Shown here one piece after another: positions 40,241 to 48,744 of a DNA stretch of 64,000 bases. The position numbers and the translations under genes were made by a program. Position 1 is the stretch's first letter, and each line of letters starts with the position of its first letter. The stretch comes from a virus. A model generated the notes under the pieces. It searched no databases, was not told the DNA's origin, and was given only the letters and a program-made list of their open reading frames with translations. The stretch is from the IMG/VR virus record IMGVR_UViG_3300018079_000011, positions 1-64,000 of that record. One strand, given 5' to 3'.

Positions 40241-40580
40241 GCAGCCGGCCTTTCCAAAACCACCCGCGCGGGTCCGAGACCAGCCGCATATGCTTGAGGC
40301 CAAGCAACTGCCATGCTGCGCCCCGGTCCCCGCGAGCTACCACAGGGGAGACGTCGAGGCGGATCACTCCGCACGCCACGGACTCGGCGTGAAATGCTCA
40401 GACGCCGACACGATTCCACTGTGCCGGCGGTGTCACCGCCACAAAACCGACCTCACCGGTCCGTTCCGCGGATGGCCGCCCGGGGTGCTCAGGGCATGGC
40501 TCGATGCTCAGGTCTCGGCCACGCTTGCGGCGCTGCTGGCCCGGCGGGCGGCGGCGGAGAGGGAGGCGGCTGGTGGGTAA
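40230..40580 (+). CDS. HNH-like zinc nuclease (DUF968-like)
   Basis: A 116-residue protein starting MSTEQPAFPKPPARVRDQPH at 40230. VEADHSARHGLGVKCSDADT IPLCRRCHRH is an HNH-like core with Cys pair, then GWPPGVLRAWLDAQVSA. Resembles the C-terminal domain of phage DUF968 proteins, implicated in recombination. It overlaps the DUF5131 gene by 8 bases. Confidence 0.6.
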   Translation: MSTEQPAFPKPPARVRDQPHMLEAKQLPCCAPVPASYHRGDVEADHSARHGLGVKCSDADTIPLCRRCHRHKTDLTGPFRGWPPGVLRAWLDAQVSATLAALLARRAAAEREAAGG

Positions 40581-41784
40581 AACGTCGATTCCGTGGACGG
40601 ACTACTCGTGGCCCGTGATCAACGGCTGTCGCCGCGCGAGTCCAGGCTGCGAAAACTGCTATAGCGAGCGACTCTCGTCTACGCGCCTATCGAAGACGGG
40701 AAAGTACGGCGGTCTCGCCGTCTTCGGGGACAACGGCCCACGATGGACCGGCGAGGCTCGTCTCTGGGAGCAGCATCTCGACATGCCGCTCAAGCTCCAG
40801 AAACCCTCGAAGATCTTCGTCTGCGACATGGGCGACCTGTTCTATGCGGGGGTCCCGAAGTCGTGGATCGATCGCGTGTGGGCGCGTATGCTGCTGTGTC
40901 CTCGCCACACTTTCCAGGTGTTGACGAAGCGCGTGCGCAGGATGCGCGAGTACCTGACGGACCCCGGCTTATACGAACGACTACTGCGCGTTGCCGACCA
41001 CGAGATCCGAGTGGCCCGGCCGAAGTTGACGGGAGTCGGCATCAGCAACCCGTCGCTCCATCCCGCGAAATGGATCTGGCTCGGCGTGAGCGTGGAGAAT
41101 CAGGAATGGGCAGACGACCGCATACCTGACTTGCTCGAGACTCCGGCGGCCGTTCGCTTCGTGTCGTACGAGCCCGCTATCGGCCCCGTCGACTTCGAGC
41201 GCATCCAATGGCCTGGTAAGCACAAGGTTGACGTCCTTCGCGGAGGAACGTGGGAACTCGGCGGCGGGTTCTGCAACCACAGCGACATGAGCACGATCGA
41301 CCAGGTGATCGTTGGCGGCGAAAGCGGGCCGGGGGCGAGGCCGTTCGACGTTGCGTGGGCGCGCGGCGTGATCCGGCAGTGTCGGGCGGCCGGGGTGAGC
41401 GCCTTTTGCAAGCAGCTCGGCGCGAACGTCCGCGACCGCAACGATGCCGGCTGGGATGGGATGGAGCCGGAGAGTTGGCCTGCCCACATCGATTGGCCAT
41501 CTCGTGTCGACGTCAACGGCTACCGCGAAGATCACCGGGGTGCGCATGTGCGCGTGCGGCTGTTCGACCGCAAGGGCGAGGACATGTCGGAGTGGCCATC
41601 CGACATCAGGGTTCGCGAATTCCCCCGCCCCGCCGCCCCACCCGCGGAGTCGACAGGTGTTGAACCGGCTCGTCGCAGTGGTCGATTGGGCATGGCGCGC
41701 CAGGGAGGGCGCTTCGTTGAGGACCCGTTCCGCGAGTACCGACGACCGCCGCCGATTCCGATGCGGCGAAAGGAGTCGCCGTGA
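40573..41784 (+). CDS. DUF5131 (Gp37/Gp68) radical-SAM-like phage protein
   Basis: A 403-residue protein, GTG start. TSIPWTDYSWPVINGCRRAS then PGCENCYSER (three-Cys cluster of the family), FVCDMGDLFYAGVPKSWIDR, TFQVLTKR, IWLGVSVENQEWADDRI, FVSYEPAIGPVDF, VIVGGESGPGARPFDVAWAR are all characteristic. Fe-S radical chemistry is predicted for the family; the substrate is unknown. The last ~80 residues are a disordered basic tail. Confidence 0.85.
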   Translation: MGKTSIPWTDYSWPVINGCRRASPGCENCYSERLSSTRLSKTGKYGGLAVFGDNGPRWTGEARLWEQHLDMPLKLQKPSKIFVCDMGDLFYAGVPKSWIDRVWARMLLCPRHTFQVLTKRVRRMREYLTDPGLYERLLRVADHEIRVARPKLTGVGISNPSLHPAKWIWLGVSVENQEWADDRIPDLLETPAAVRFVSYEPAIGPVDFERIQWPGKHKVDVLRGGTWELGGGFCNHSDMSTIDQVIVGGESGPGARPFDVAWARGVIRQCRAAGVSAFCKQLGANVRDRNDAGWDGMEPESWPAHIDWPSRVDVNGYREDHRGAHVRVRLFDRKGEDMSEWPSDIRVREFPRPAAPPAESTGVEPARRSGRLGMARQGGRFVEDPFREYRRPPPIPMRRKESP

Positions 41785-42056
41785 GCGCGCACAGCAAGGC
41801 GCCGTGGACAATCGCCGCCGACGAAGATGGACCGTACGCGGGATCCATCGAAATCCTCGACGACGCCGGTTTCGTCATCGCCGATGTGATCGCCTGCGAG
41901 AGCGCCGACGAGACGCTTGCGAATGCGAGGATCGTGGCGTCGGGGCCGGAACTACTGGCGATGGTCAAGCGGTACCTAGATATCCTGCCCAACAAGGCGC
42001 TGCCTGACGCCGATGCGCGCGAACTCGTTGCTCGGGTGGAAGGCAGGGTGCCGTGA
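41781..42056 (+). CDS. Small phage protein (HSxxPW family)
   Basis: A 91-residue protein, GTG start. MSAHSKAPWTIAADEDGPYA and LANARIVASGPELLAMVK place it in a widespread phage family (H-x-P-W at the start, NA.LI...PELL in the middle) of unknown role. A paralogue lies at 45201-45542. Confidence 0.6.
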   Translation: MSAHSKAPWTIAADEDGPYAGSIEILDDAGFVIADVIACESADETLANARIVASGPELLAMVKRYLDILPNKALPDADARELVARVEGRVP

Positions 42057-42376
42057 ATGTCACGTTGACCGCTCCCGCCGACACGCTTCAGAGCAAGGCG
42101 CGCGCATTCGACCACCTGCGGAGCATCTTCTGGGAGTTCTGCGACGTCGACGAAGGCAAGGCCGCGTTGGCCTGCATCGGAGAGTTCATCGGGGAATGGG
42201 AGCACGGCCGGCGCGGATCGCCACCGGACGCGGTCGACTTCCGCGCTGCCCTGGCGGATCTCCTCGCCCTCATCCACGACGCCGCCAGTCTCGTCGCCTG
42301 CCCGGCTGACGGCAACGACGGTGTCCAGGTTGCGGCACGGGAATCAAGCACCATTACGAGAACTGCCTGTGGCTAA
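42053..42376 (+). CDS. Hypothetical 107-residue protein
   Basis: GTG start overlapping the preceding gene. Acidic helical core (RAFDHLRSIFWEFCDVDEGK, FRAALADLLALIHDAASLVA). No family recognised. Confidence 0.5.
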   Translation: MNVTLTAPADTLQSKARAFDHLRSIFWEFCDVDEGKAALACIGEFIGEWEHGRRGSPPDAVDFRAALADLLALIHDAASLVACPADGNDGVQVAARESSTITRTACG

Positions 42377-42401
42377 TCGCCGCGCGGGCGCTGGACTGCG
42401 C

Positions 42402-42965
42402 ATGACCACTGTCGAATCCATGGTTCGCGCGTCCACGATGCTCACGGCGACAGGCCGCGCCATTGACATCAACAATCCCGACCCCGCCTCCATCTGCATC
42501 GATGACATCGCCCGGGCTCTCGCGAGATCCACGCGGTTCGGTGGCCACCTCGGGGACCACGTCGAGACGTATTCAGTCGCCCAACATTCCATCCTCGTCA
42601 GCCAGTTCTCTCCGCCCGACCTCGCGCTGGTCGGACTGCTCCACGACGCCGCCGAGGCGTATCTGGGCGACGTGATCGGCCCGCTCAGGCGACTGCTGCC
42701 GGCCTATCGCGAGCTCGAAGCGCGCTTCAACCTGGCGATCGGGGAGGCGTTCGGGTTGCGCGATCGCCTACTCGACCTCCCGCCTGAGGTCCGCCTTGCC
42801 GACGCCCGCGCCATGGCCACTGAGGCTCGAGACCTGCTTGTGGATACCCCCGCCAGGCGCGCCGTCTTCTCCGCTGAGCCGCTTGGGGTGACGATCGTGC
42901 CGCTGGGGCCATGGAATGCGCGGGACGCGTTCCTAGCGCGGTTTGGGAGGCTTGGAGGAATATGA
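42402..42965 (+). CDS. HD-domain hydrolase (YfbR-like nucleotidase)
   Basis: A 187-residue protein. VETYSVAQHSILVSQFSPPD, LALVGLLHDAAEAYLGDVIG PL show the H...HD...D metal-binding helices; ARFNLAIGEAFGL and LADARAMATEARDLLV complete the phage HD family. Likely a 5'-nucleotidase or dNMP phosphohydrolase affecting nucleotide pools. An upstream start at 42321 is possible but low in quality. Confidence 0.78.
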   Translation: MTTVESMVRASTMLTATGRAIDINNPDPASICIDDIARALARSTRFGGHLGDHVETYSVAQHSILVSQFSPPDLALVGLLHDAAEAYLGDVIGPLRRLLPAYRELEARFNLAIGEAFGLRDRLLDLPPEVRLADARAMATEARDLLVDTPARRAVFSAEPLGVTIVPLGPWNARDAFLARFGRLGGI

Positions 42966-43534
42966 AAAACGCGAGCGAACTCGAAATCGGCAAGGTCATC
43001 ACGGGGGAGCAACAGCGGGACGCGATACATGTGGCGGTGGCGCCGGTCGAGGCGGCTGACGTCCTACTGCCGGGCCAGCATGTTTCGCTCCTCGAAGGAC
43101 GGGCTGTCCGCGTGCCGACGGGACAGAAGACGGTCGGTGTCGTTGACCCGTACCTGACCGCGCCGGTTAAGGCGGGCGAGCGCTTTTGGCTGTTTCTCTA
43201 CCCAGGCTCGATCACATCGCTGCGGCATGAGTGGGCGCATCCTGCGTTCGAGGGACTGCGGCCCGATCCGGCCTTGGAGTCGCGGGCGTGGTTGGAGGAT
43301 GTCGCCAAGTCGGTCGGGTACACATACGGCCGTCTAATGGCCGCTGCGCGGGACTGGGTCGACAGCGACGGAGATGCGATGACGTACGACAACACCGAGA
43401 CTTACAAAGACGTGTTTGTCCCCGGGAAGTTTGACGAGTTCTGGCGGCACTACGAAGCGGTTACGGGCAGGCCGCTGTCCGAGAATGTCAAGTCGTATGG
43501 GTTGTATGGGTTTTTCACCTGCTCGTGCTCATGA
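42962..43534 (+). CDS. Hypothetical 190-residue phage protein
   Basis: GGAGG site before the ATG, which overlaps the HD gene stop. The first half is a small beta barrel (DVLLPGQHVSLLEGRAVRVP, KTVGVVDPYLTAPVKAGERF WLFLYPGS), and the second half is helical (EDVAKSVGYTYGRLMAAARD, FDEFWRHYEAVTGRPLSENV). The repeat unit at 42936-42951 (GCGCGGTTTGGGAGGC) sits just upstream. Function unknown. Confidence 0.6.
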   Translation: MKNASELEIGKVITGEQQRDAIHVAVAPVEAADVLLPGQHVSLLEGRAVRVPTGQKTVGVVDPYLTAPVKAGERFWLFLYPGSITSLRHEWAHPAFEGLRPDPALESRAWLEDVAKSVGYTYGRLMAAARDWVDSDGDAMTYDNTETYKDVFVPGKFDEFWRHYEAVTGRPLSENVKSYGLYGFFTCSCS

Positions 43535-43565
43535 AACTCTGGGCGCGGTTTGGGAGGCCGGTGGG

Positions 43566-43811
43566 ATGAAACTCTGCTCACCCCACACCAACGGCGTTTC
43601 CCACGGCGCCCCTCCGTTTTTTTACGACTGGTGCCACCGGTGCCAGGCCAAGCTCGCCGCCGGCAAGGTCACCGGCACCGAGGGCCCCGTCGACCAAAAG
43701 AAAATTGGCTGGCATAATCGACGTAGGGTGGACCACGAAAAGGAGAGAGCGGGACGGCTGAGACGCAAGGCCAGCGACGTCGTGCCGTTCGGGGGGAGGA
43801 AGGTACCGTGA
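43566..43811 (+). CDS. Small zinc protein
   Basis: An 81-residue protein MKLCSPHTNGVSHGAPPFFY then DWCHRCQAKLAAGKVTG; C-x-x-H and C-x-x-C pairs suggest a zinc site, with a basic tail. Preceded by a second copy of GCGCGGTTTGGGAGGC (43543-43558) and by a 12-codon ATGAAACTC frame that repeats its start. Confidence 0.5.
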   Translation: MKLCSPHTNGVSHGAPPFFYDWCHRCQAKLAAGKVTGTEGPVDQKKIGWHNRRRVDHEKERAGRLRRKASDVVPFGGRKVP

Positions 43812-44197
43812 CCGAGGTTCTCCTGCACATGCTCGCAATGAGCGCATACAACGGCTACAACGCCGCCCTGTGCGGCAGTCCGACGCCGTCGCAGCGGAGC
43901 CTGATCGACTTCATGTCCACGGAGCCAGAGATGGGCGACTTGGTCATGGAGGCATCAACGGTGTGGTATCGCGAGCGCGATTCCGTGCGCATCGGGCGAC
44001 TCATCGGTTGCGTCGAGGAATACGTCCCGAACGACGATGGAGAGCAGCCTGCCGAGGACGAGGTGAGCGACTATCAGGCCCATTACGCCGAGCCGTACCC
44101 GAAGGAGCGATTCTGGTACATCGCCACCCCGACGGGGTGCATGTTCCGTTGGAACAACGCCCGCTTTCTTAGACTGCCCGAGGACATCCTGAGGTGA
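43808..44197 (+). CDS. Hypothetical 129-residue protein
   Basis: GTG start with overlap. Contains VMEASTVWYRERDSVRIGRL IGCVEEYV and FWYIATPTGCMFRWNNARFL, alternating strands, acidic overall. Family not recognised. Confidence 0.55.
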   Translation: MTEVLLHMLAMSAYNGYNAALCGSPTPSQRSLIDFMSTEPEMGDLVMEASTVWYRERDSVRIGRLIGCVEEYVPNDDGEQPAEDEVSDYQAHYAEPYPKERFWYIATPTGCMFRWNNARFLRLPEDILR

Positions 44198-45204
44198 CCC
44201 CCCTCATGGCAGAGGACTGGGACGACGAGTGGACGCCGCCGATGGCGGACCGCCCCGCGCTCGTGCTGCTGCCCAAGTGGTCGGGCTGGGACCTCGCGCC
44301 CGCGCCCGGCCGCGTGGTCGTCGAGCCAACGCCCGCCCGACGCCGCGCCGCCTGCCGCCAGCCACGGCCCAAGCCGACGCCCCCGTGGCAGCGCGAGATC
44401 GCATGGCCCCGCCCGCTCGCGCCCACCGGCCTGACCGCCATCGCCGAGGACGGCCAGATCCGCCTGTGGTGGTCGGCCGTGGGCGGCGCGGATACGTACG
44501 TCGTTAAGCGCGCCACGGCTCCCGGCGGCCCCTACGAGGTGATCGCCGATGGGGTGCGCAAGACTCGGGGCACGAATCAGACCGTCGAGCGCGGGACCGT
44601 GTACTACTACGTGGTCAGCGCCGTCAACCAGGCCGGGGTCAGCCCGGACTCGAGCGAGGTGGCCGTATACCTCCCGACCGCCGCAGAGCTCGTCAGCGCG
44701 CTTGAGACGGCGCCGCCGCGGGAAAAGGCCAGGGCACGTGCCGATCGCCTCGCACGGCTAGAACTGGCGCGCATGGGACTGCTCCGGCCGTGGGGCGGGG
44801 TGGCGGGCAAGGCGAGCGGGATGTTTGCGAAGAAGCGACTCAGTATGGGCGAGATCGCGATCGGGAAAATGTTGGTGGACGACGAGATCCCGCGGCCGTC
44901 GTATCCCGAGTGTGCGGACGACCCGGCGCCCTGCTACTACGCCCGCTGTCGGCATTCGCTGCTGGTGGACGTGAATCGGTTCGGCACGATCAAGATCAAC
45001 TTCCCCGGATGGGACGTGGACGAGATGCCGGCTACGTGCTCGGTCAAAGAGGCGCGCAAGGGCCCTCGGACGGTGGATCAGGTGGCGTCGATGTTCAATC
45101 TCACGGACGAGGCGGTGCGGGCGATCGAGCGCGACGGGTGGAGGAAGGTCGAGCGGTTGATCGACCCGAGGCGGCTTTGGCGGGGGAAGAAGAGGAGCCA
45201 ATGA
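44194..45204 (+). CDS. Fibronectin-III domain fused to sigma region 4-like DNA-binding domain
   Basis: A 336-residue protein, GTG start. After a Pro/Arg-rich segment, residues ~75-165 form a fibronectin type III domain (PTGLTAIAEDGQIRLWWSAV, YVVKRATAPGGPYEVIADG, VYYYVVSAVNQAGVSPDS). A charged linker follows. Residues ~235-330 match the phage sigma-70 region 4-like family: YPECADDPAPCYYARCRHSL, MPATCSVKEARKGPRTVDQV, ASMFNLTDEAVRAIERDGWR. No signal peptide, so an intracellular regulator carrying an Ig-like module. No frameshift is needed to read through both parts. Confidence 0.75.
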   Translation: MTPLMAEDWDDEWTPPMADRPALVLLPKWSGWDLAPAPGRVVVEPTPARRRAACRQPRPKPTPPWQREIAWPRPLAPTGLTAIAEDGQIRLWWSAVGGADTYVVKRATAPGGPYEVIADGVRKTRGTNQTVERGTVYYYVVSAVNQAGVSPDSSEVAVYLPTAAELVSALETAPPREKARARADRLARLELARMGLLRPWGGVAGKASGMFAKKRLSMGEIAIGKMLVDDEIPRPSYPECADDPAPCYYARCRHSLLVDVNRFGTIKINFPGWDVDEMPATCSVKEARKGPRTVDQVASMFNLTDEAVRAIERDGWRKVERLIDPRRLWRGKKRSQ

Positions 45205-45542
45205 GCAAGCACAGCGAGGGGCCGTGGCGGCTGGAAAAGAGGGACAGCAATGTCCTTCCCGGTGACACGTGGGACGAGGTCGTCGACGCCAATGGAGTCG
45301 CTGTTGTCGAGGCATACTCCGATGACGGGGCGGGAAGCCTGCGAGGCGAGACCTGCATGCGTGACGAGGACGCCCGGCTCATTGTCGCCGCGCCGGAACT
45401 GCTGCGCGCCGTGCGCGAGAGCGTCGGCGTTCAAGGCGCATGCGGCCCGTGCGAGCGGCGCGCTGACGACGGTCTGCCCGGGGAATGCTCGTGGTGCGAC
45501 AGGGCCCGGGCCCTCATCACCAAAATCGAGAATGGGACATGA
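45201..45542 (+). CDS. Small phage protein (HSxGPW family) with Cys cluster
   Basis: A 113-residue protein MSKHSEGPWRLEKRDSNVLP, then DEDARLIVAAPELLRAVRES, paralogous to 41781-42056. The added C-terminal CGPCERRADDGLPGECSWCD supplies a four-Cys zinc site. Overlaps the sigma-like gene and next gene. Function unknown. Confidence 0.6.
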   Translation: MSKHSEGPWRLEKRDSNVLPGDTWDEVVDANGVAVVEAYSDDGAGSLRGETCMRDEDARLIVAAPELLRAVRESVGVQGACGPCERRADDGLPGECSWCDRARALITKIENGT

Positions 45543-45970
45543 CCGCTATTCCTTCCCACTGCCCCAACTGCGGCTTGGTCGCCAATGAGGTGCACTCTTC
45601 CGAGCCGCCGAGGTGCATCCGCTGCAAGGAGCCGGTGTGCAAGTCGTCGATTCAGGAGGCGTTTGAGAACGCGCACACGTCGGGCGTCTTCGCGACGAAG
45701 TCTGCGCCGCCATTTCGGACGTTCTCCATGCCGGCGGTTGTGGCCGATCCCGCGCTTGCCCCCGGCGAGTGGTACCTGCGGCAGGAGCGCGAACTGGCCG
45801 CGGCGTTGGAACGGCGGGTGGCAGGCGTCATGCGCCACCGCGAGCGCTACGTGAAGGCGTGGATCGCGCAGACCGGACTCAAGCCATCGGAGGCCGAGAT
45901 CGTCGAGGAGCACCATCCCAGCGGGACGGTGGTGGTGCGGGTGAGGAAGCGGCGGGAGGTGGAGGGGTGA
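45539..45970 (+). CDS. Zinc-ribbon protein
   Basis: A 143-residue protein. CPNCG and CIRCKEPVC in the first 40 residues form a zinc ribbon, then a helical part (LRQERELAAALERRVAGVMR). Overlaps the next GTG. Role unknown. Confidence 0.55.
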   Translation: MTAIPSHCPNCGLVANEVHSSEPPRCIRCKEPVCKSSIQEAFENAHTSGVFATKSAPPFRTFSMPAVVADPALAPGEWYLRQERELAAALERRVAGVMRHRERYVKAWIAQTGLKPSEAEIVEEHHPSGTVVVRVRKRREVEG

Positions 45971-46089
45971 GCGTCTTCTACCAGTGCGACTGGTGTCTGG
46001 GGATGTCGAAGCGCCTCGTGAACTGGAGGACCATCGCGCACGGGGATCTGCTGGACCGGATCGGGGGCGCACGAATATCGTGGGGGTGA
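45967..46089 (+). CDS. Small Cys-pair protein
   Basis: A 40-residue protein VSVFYQCDWCLGMSKRLVNW then RTIAHGDLLDRIGGARISWG. GTG overlap with previous stop. One Cys pair; may form a zinc site as a dimer. Confidence 0.4.
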   Translation: MSVFYQCDWCLGMSKRLVNWRTIAHGDLLDRIGGARISWG

Positions 46090-46312
46090 CAGACGGTGGC
46101 CCGGGCGGAATCTACCGTGGGGCATCGTCGCCGTGAAAGCGGGAAGACCGGGGGACACGGCTCTGACCAGCGACGCTCTCTAACAACCGCGCGTCCGCAG
46201 CCGACATCGGCCGGGCAAGCGGGTCACTGCAAATAAGAGATCGACCATCCGGACAGGGACCGGAGGGGATAGTTCGCGATCTGCCCGTTACTTGGGTCAC
46301 CCGGTCCACCCA

Positions 46313-46744
46313 GTGCCCAATGGCCACGTGGAATGGTTCGGCTTCGGCTCGTATCCCGCCCGGGTCCAGCGCGTGTGGACAGCGACCCGGGTGGAGATGG
46401 TGATCGACCTCGGATTCCGTCAGGTGGTCACGTACCCGTTTCACCTCGCCGGGGTGGCCGCGCCGCTGCCGAACGACCCGAGCCCGGTGGCCAGGTCACG
46501 GGCAATGGCGGCGCGGATATTCGTGTGCGACTGGCTGGCCCACGGCGACCCGGGGGCGTGGCCGTTTCGGCTGGTCAGCATCATGACGCCACAGGACCAC
46601 GTGAAGGACCGCGGCCTGTGGCAGGCGCGGATCTACCGCATGCGCCCCGACGGTGGCGAAGAGTGCCTCAACGAGGCGCTGCTTGAAGCGGGGCACGCGG
46701 TTGACCCGAAAGTCGGGGGACAAGCCGATCCTGGGGCTCAATAG
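46313..46744 (+). CDS. Staphylococcal nuclease-like (thermonuclease fold) protein
   Basis: A ~143-residue protein; GTG 46313 or TTG 46292 start. EWFGFGSYPARVQRVWTATR, VEMVIDLGFRQVVTYPFHLA GVAAP, then DHVKDRGLWQARIYRMR and CLNEALLEAGHAVD follow SNase order (D-x-D region, R-G-...-P, R-x-R, LN..L...G.A). Active residues are only partly kept. The 223 bases before it (46090-46312) show no gene and lie between early genes and terminase, a possible packaging or late promoter region. Confidence 0.55.
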   Translation: MPNGHVEWFGFGSYPARVQRVWTATRVEMVIDLGFRQVVTYPFHLAGVAAPLPNDPSPVARSRAMAARIFVCDWLAHGDPGAWPFRLVSIMTPQDHVKDRGLWQARIYRMRPDGGEECLNEALLEAGHAVDPKVGGQADPGAQ

Positions 46745-46749
46745 GCGAC

Positions 46750-47262
46750 GTGGCACCGAGTGGAGAGCGGGGCCGCGGACGAGGGAGAGCCGCGCCCGAT
46801 AAGAAGCCAAAGAAGCGGGCCGCGCCCTCTCAAAACAGAGGAAAAACCGGCCCAGTGGCGCCCGGGCGACTGTTCGAGCCCGGCAAGAGCGGCAACCCCG
46901 GCGGGCGACCATCGACCAAGTACATCCGCGAATGGCTCGCGGAGGCTGCCGATGGCAACGGCGGCAAGAGCAGACGGGAAAAATATCTCAACGCCCTCTA
47001 TGAGATGGCCAGCGACACCGAGCATCGCGACTGCGCCAAGGCCGCGCTCGGCCTCATGGCCTACGACTTCGGAAAGCCAGTGCAGACGGTCGAGTTGACC
47101 GGCAAGGACGGCAAGCCGATCGAGACCTCCGACCGCACGATCGACAACCTGACGAGCGAGCAGCGGATCAAGCGCATGAAAGATCTGCTGGACAAGGCGA
47201 GCGTCACCGCCGCACCCAGCGAGCCCGCCCCCGATGGATCTGACCCGCCTCAGTCCGGCTGA
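46750..47262 (+). CDS. Terminase small subunit (DUF5681-like)
   Basis: A 170-residue protein, GTG start. Basic N-terminus, then PGRLFEPGKSGNPGGRPSTK, the DUF5681 hallmark, and helical ALYEMASDTEHRDCAKAALG. Directly upstream of, and overlapping by 29 bases, the large terminase. It should recognise packaging DNA. Confidence 0.7.
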   Translation: MAPSGERGRGRGRAAPDKKPKKRAAPSQNRGKTGPVAPGRLFEPGKSGNPGGRPSTKYIREWLAEAADGNGGKSRREKYLNALYEMASDTEHRDCAKAALGLMAYDFGKPVQTVELTGKDGKPIETSDRTIDNLTSEQRIKRMKDLLDKASVTAAPSEPAPDGSDPPQSG

Positions 47263-48685
47263 GCGGGCCGAGCTCGCCGAACTGCTCGAGCAAAGTTTCG
47301 GGGGCGAAGGGCTCGCCGACTACATCCGGCGCACACGGCCGTTTGAGGCGCCGCCGAAGCACCTGATGCCGCTGGTCGGCGCCTTCGAGCGCGCGCGGAT
47401 GGCTGGCGTGTTCGGGCGTCCCGGCGTCCGCATCTGCGTATCGATGCCGCCGCGAGCTGGCAAGTCAACCACGGTCCGCAGCGCGATCGCATGGTGGCTG
47501 CTCCACCGGCCCGCCGACCTGTGCATGTACGTCTCGTACAACGCCGATATCGCCGCCCGAGATCAGGGGTACAAGACGCGCGCAGAGGCCGAGCGGGTCG
47601 GGGTGCACTTGGCGTCCAACCGGGCGGCAAATGACGACTGGGCGACCACGACGGGCGGCGGGATGCGGTCCTGCGGCATCAACGCCGGCATTACCGGCCG
47701 CGGGGCCAGCGGCTTTGTGGTGGTCGACGATCCCTATTCGGGCTTCGAGGAAGGCGAAAGCCCGGTGGTTCGGGACCGGGTGTGGGAGACGTTTTGGGGT
47801 GACGTGATGACCCGTCTTGAGGGGTGGGCTAGCGTGATCGTGGTTCATACCCGATTCAACGAAGACGACTTGATCGGGCGTCTTGAGGCGCAGGGCGGGT
47901 GGGAGATCATCAGCATCCCGGCGATCGCCGAGAACGACAACGACGTTCTGGGGCGCAGTCCCGGCGAGTCTTTTTGGCCCGAGCGCCATCAGTACGCGAT
48001 CGCCGAACTGGTCAAGCTACGGGCGGCAAGTCCGCACGTGTTCGCGGCGATGTTCCAGCAGTCTCCGGTGGGCCGCGGCCAGAAAATGTTCGGGCCGCCG
48101 ACGTTCTACGATCCGACCAAGGTCGACTTGACGGGATGCACGGCGGTGATCGGCGTCGACCCTGCGGCGAGCGAGAAGACATCGGCCGACTGGTCGATAG
48201 GAGCACTCCAGGCCATTCGCCACCCGCGCGACGTCACCAAGGCGACCTCTCACGTCCTGAATGTGCTGCGGCGCCAGGTTGGTATTCCGCAGTTTGCCCG
48301 CGAATTGCTCGGATTCCAGCGGAGCAACTGGGGCGCACCGCTAGTGATCGAGACCGTCGGCGCTTTCAAGGCCGTTGCCCAGTCCATCAGGGAGGCGGCA
48401 CCCGGGATCGTGATCGTCGAACTCACGACGGCCGAGGAACTGCACGGCAACAAGTTCCTGCGTGCCCAGCCGTTCGCGTCGGCGTGGAATGGTGGGCGGG
48501 TGCTGGTGCCGAACAACTCGCCACCGTGGCTTGAGCCGTATCTCGCCTGCGTGAAGTTGTTCACGGGCGTGAAAGACAAGCAGGACGACGACGTCGACGC
48601 CAGCGCCCATGGGTTCAACTACGTGACGGGCGGACTGCCGCCGGTCATGCGCGGCTCGGTGGCGCAGCCGCAGCGCTGGCGCTGA
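47234..48685 (+). CDS. terL: Terminase large subunit
   Basis: A 483-residue packaging motor. ATPase: RICVSMPPRAGKSTTVRSAI (Walker A, P-P-R-x-G-K-S-T), GFVVVDDPYSGFEE (Walker B), SVIVVHTRFNEDDLIG (coupling motif). Nuclease: AVIGVDPAASEKTSADWSIG, then VIETVGAF and DKQDDDVDASAHGFN with acidic metal ligands. Typical length for phage TerL. Confidence 0.92.
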   Translation: MDLTRLSPAERAELAELLEQSFGGEGLADYIRRTRPFEAPPKHLMPLVGAFERARMAGVFGRPGVRICVSMPPRAGKSTTVRSAIAWWLLHRPADLCMYVSYNADIAARDQGYKTRAEAERVGVHLASNRAANDDWATTTGGGMRSCGINAGITGRGASGFVVVDDPYSGFEEGESPVVRDRVWETFWGDVMTRLEGWASVIVVHTRFNEDDLIGRLEAQGGWEIISIPAIAENDNDVLGRSPGESFWPERHQYAIAELVKLRAASPHVFAAMFQQSPVGRGQKMFGPPTFYDPTKVDLTGCTAVIGVDPAASEKTSADWSIGALQAIRHPRDVTKATSHVLNVLRRQVGIPQFARELLGFQRSNWGAPLVIETVGAFKAVAQSIREAAPGIVIVELTTAEELHGNKFLRAQPFASAWNGGRVLVPNNSPPWLEPYLACVKLFTGVKDKQDDDVDASAHGFNYVTGGLPPVMRGSVAQPQRWR

Positions 48686-48689
48686 CCGC

Positions 48690-48718
48690 GAAACTGGGGG
48701 TGCCCGCTGTGCCCATGT
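48690..48718 (+). promoter_or_regulatory. Late-promoter-like element, copy 1
   Basis: GAAACT (48690-48695), 15 bases, GCCCATGT (48711-48718), then GAGGC. Closely resembles the element at 58893-58924. Both sit between a terminase- or MuF-type gene end and the next structural gene. GCCCATxx recalls the -10 of FliA/WhiG-type sigma factors. Confidence 0.35.
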
Positions 48719-48744
48719 GAGGCTTGGCGCCGAGGAGACAAGCG

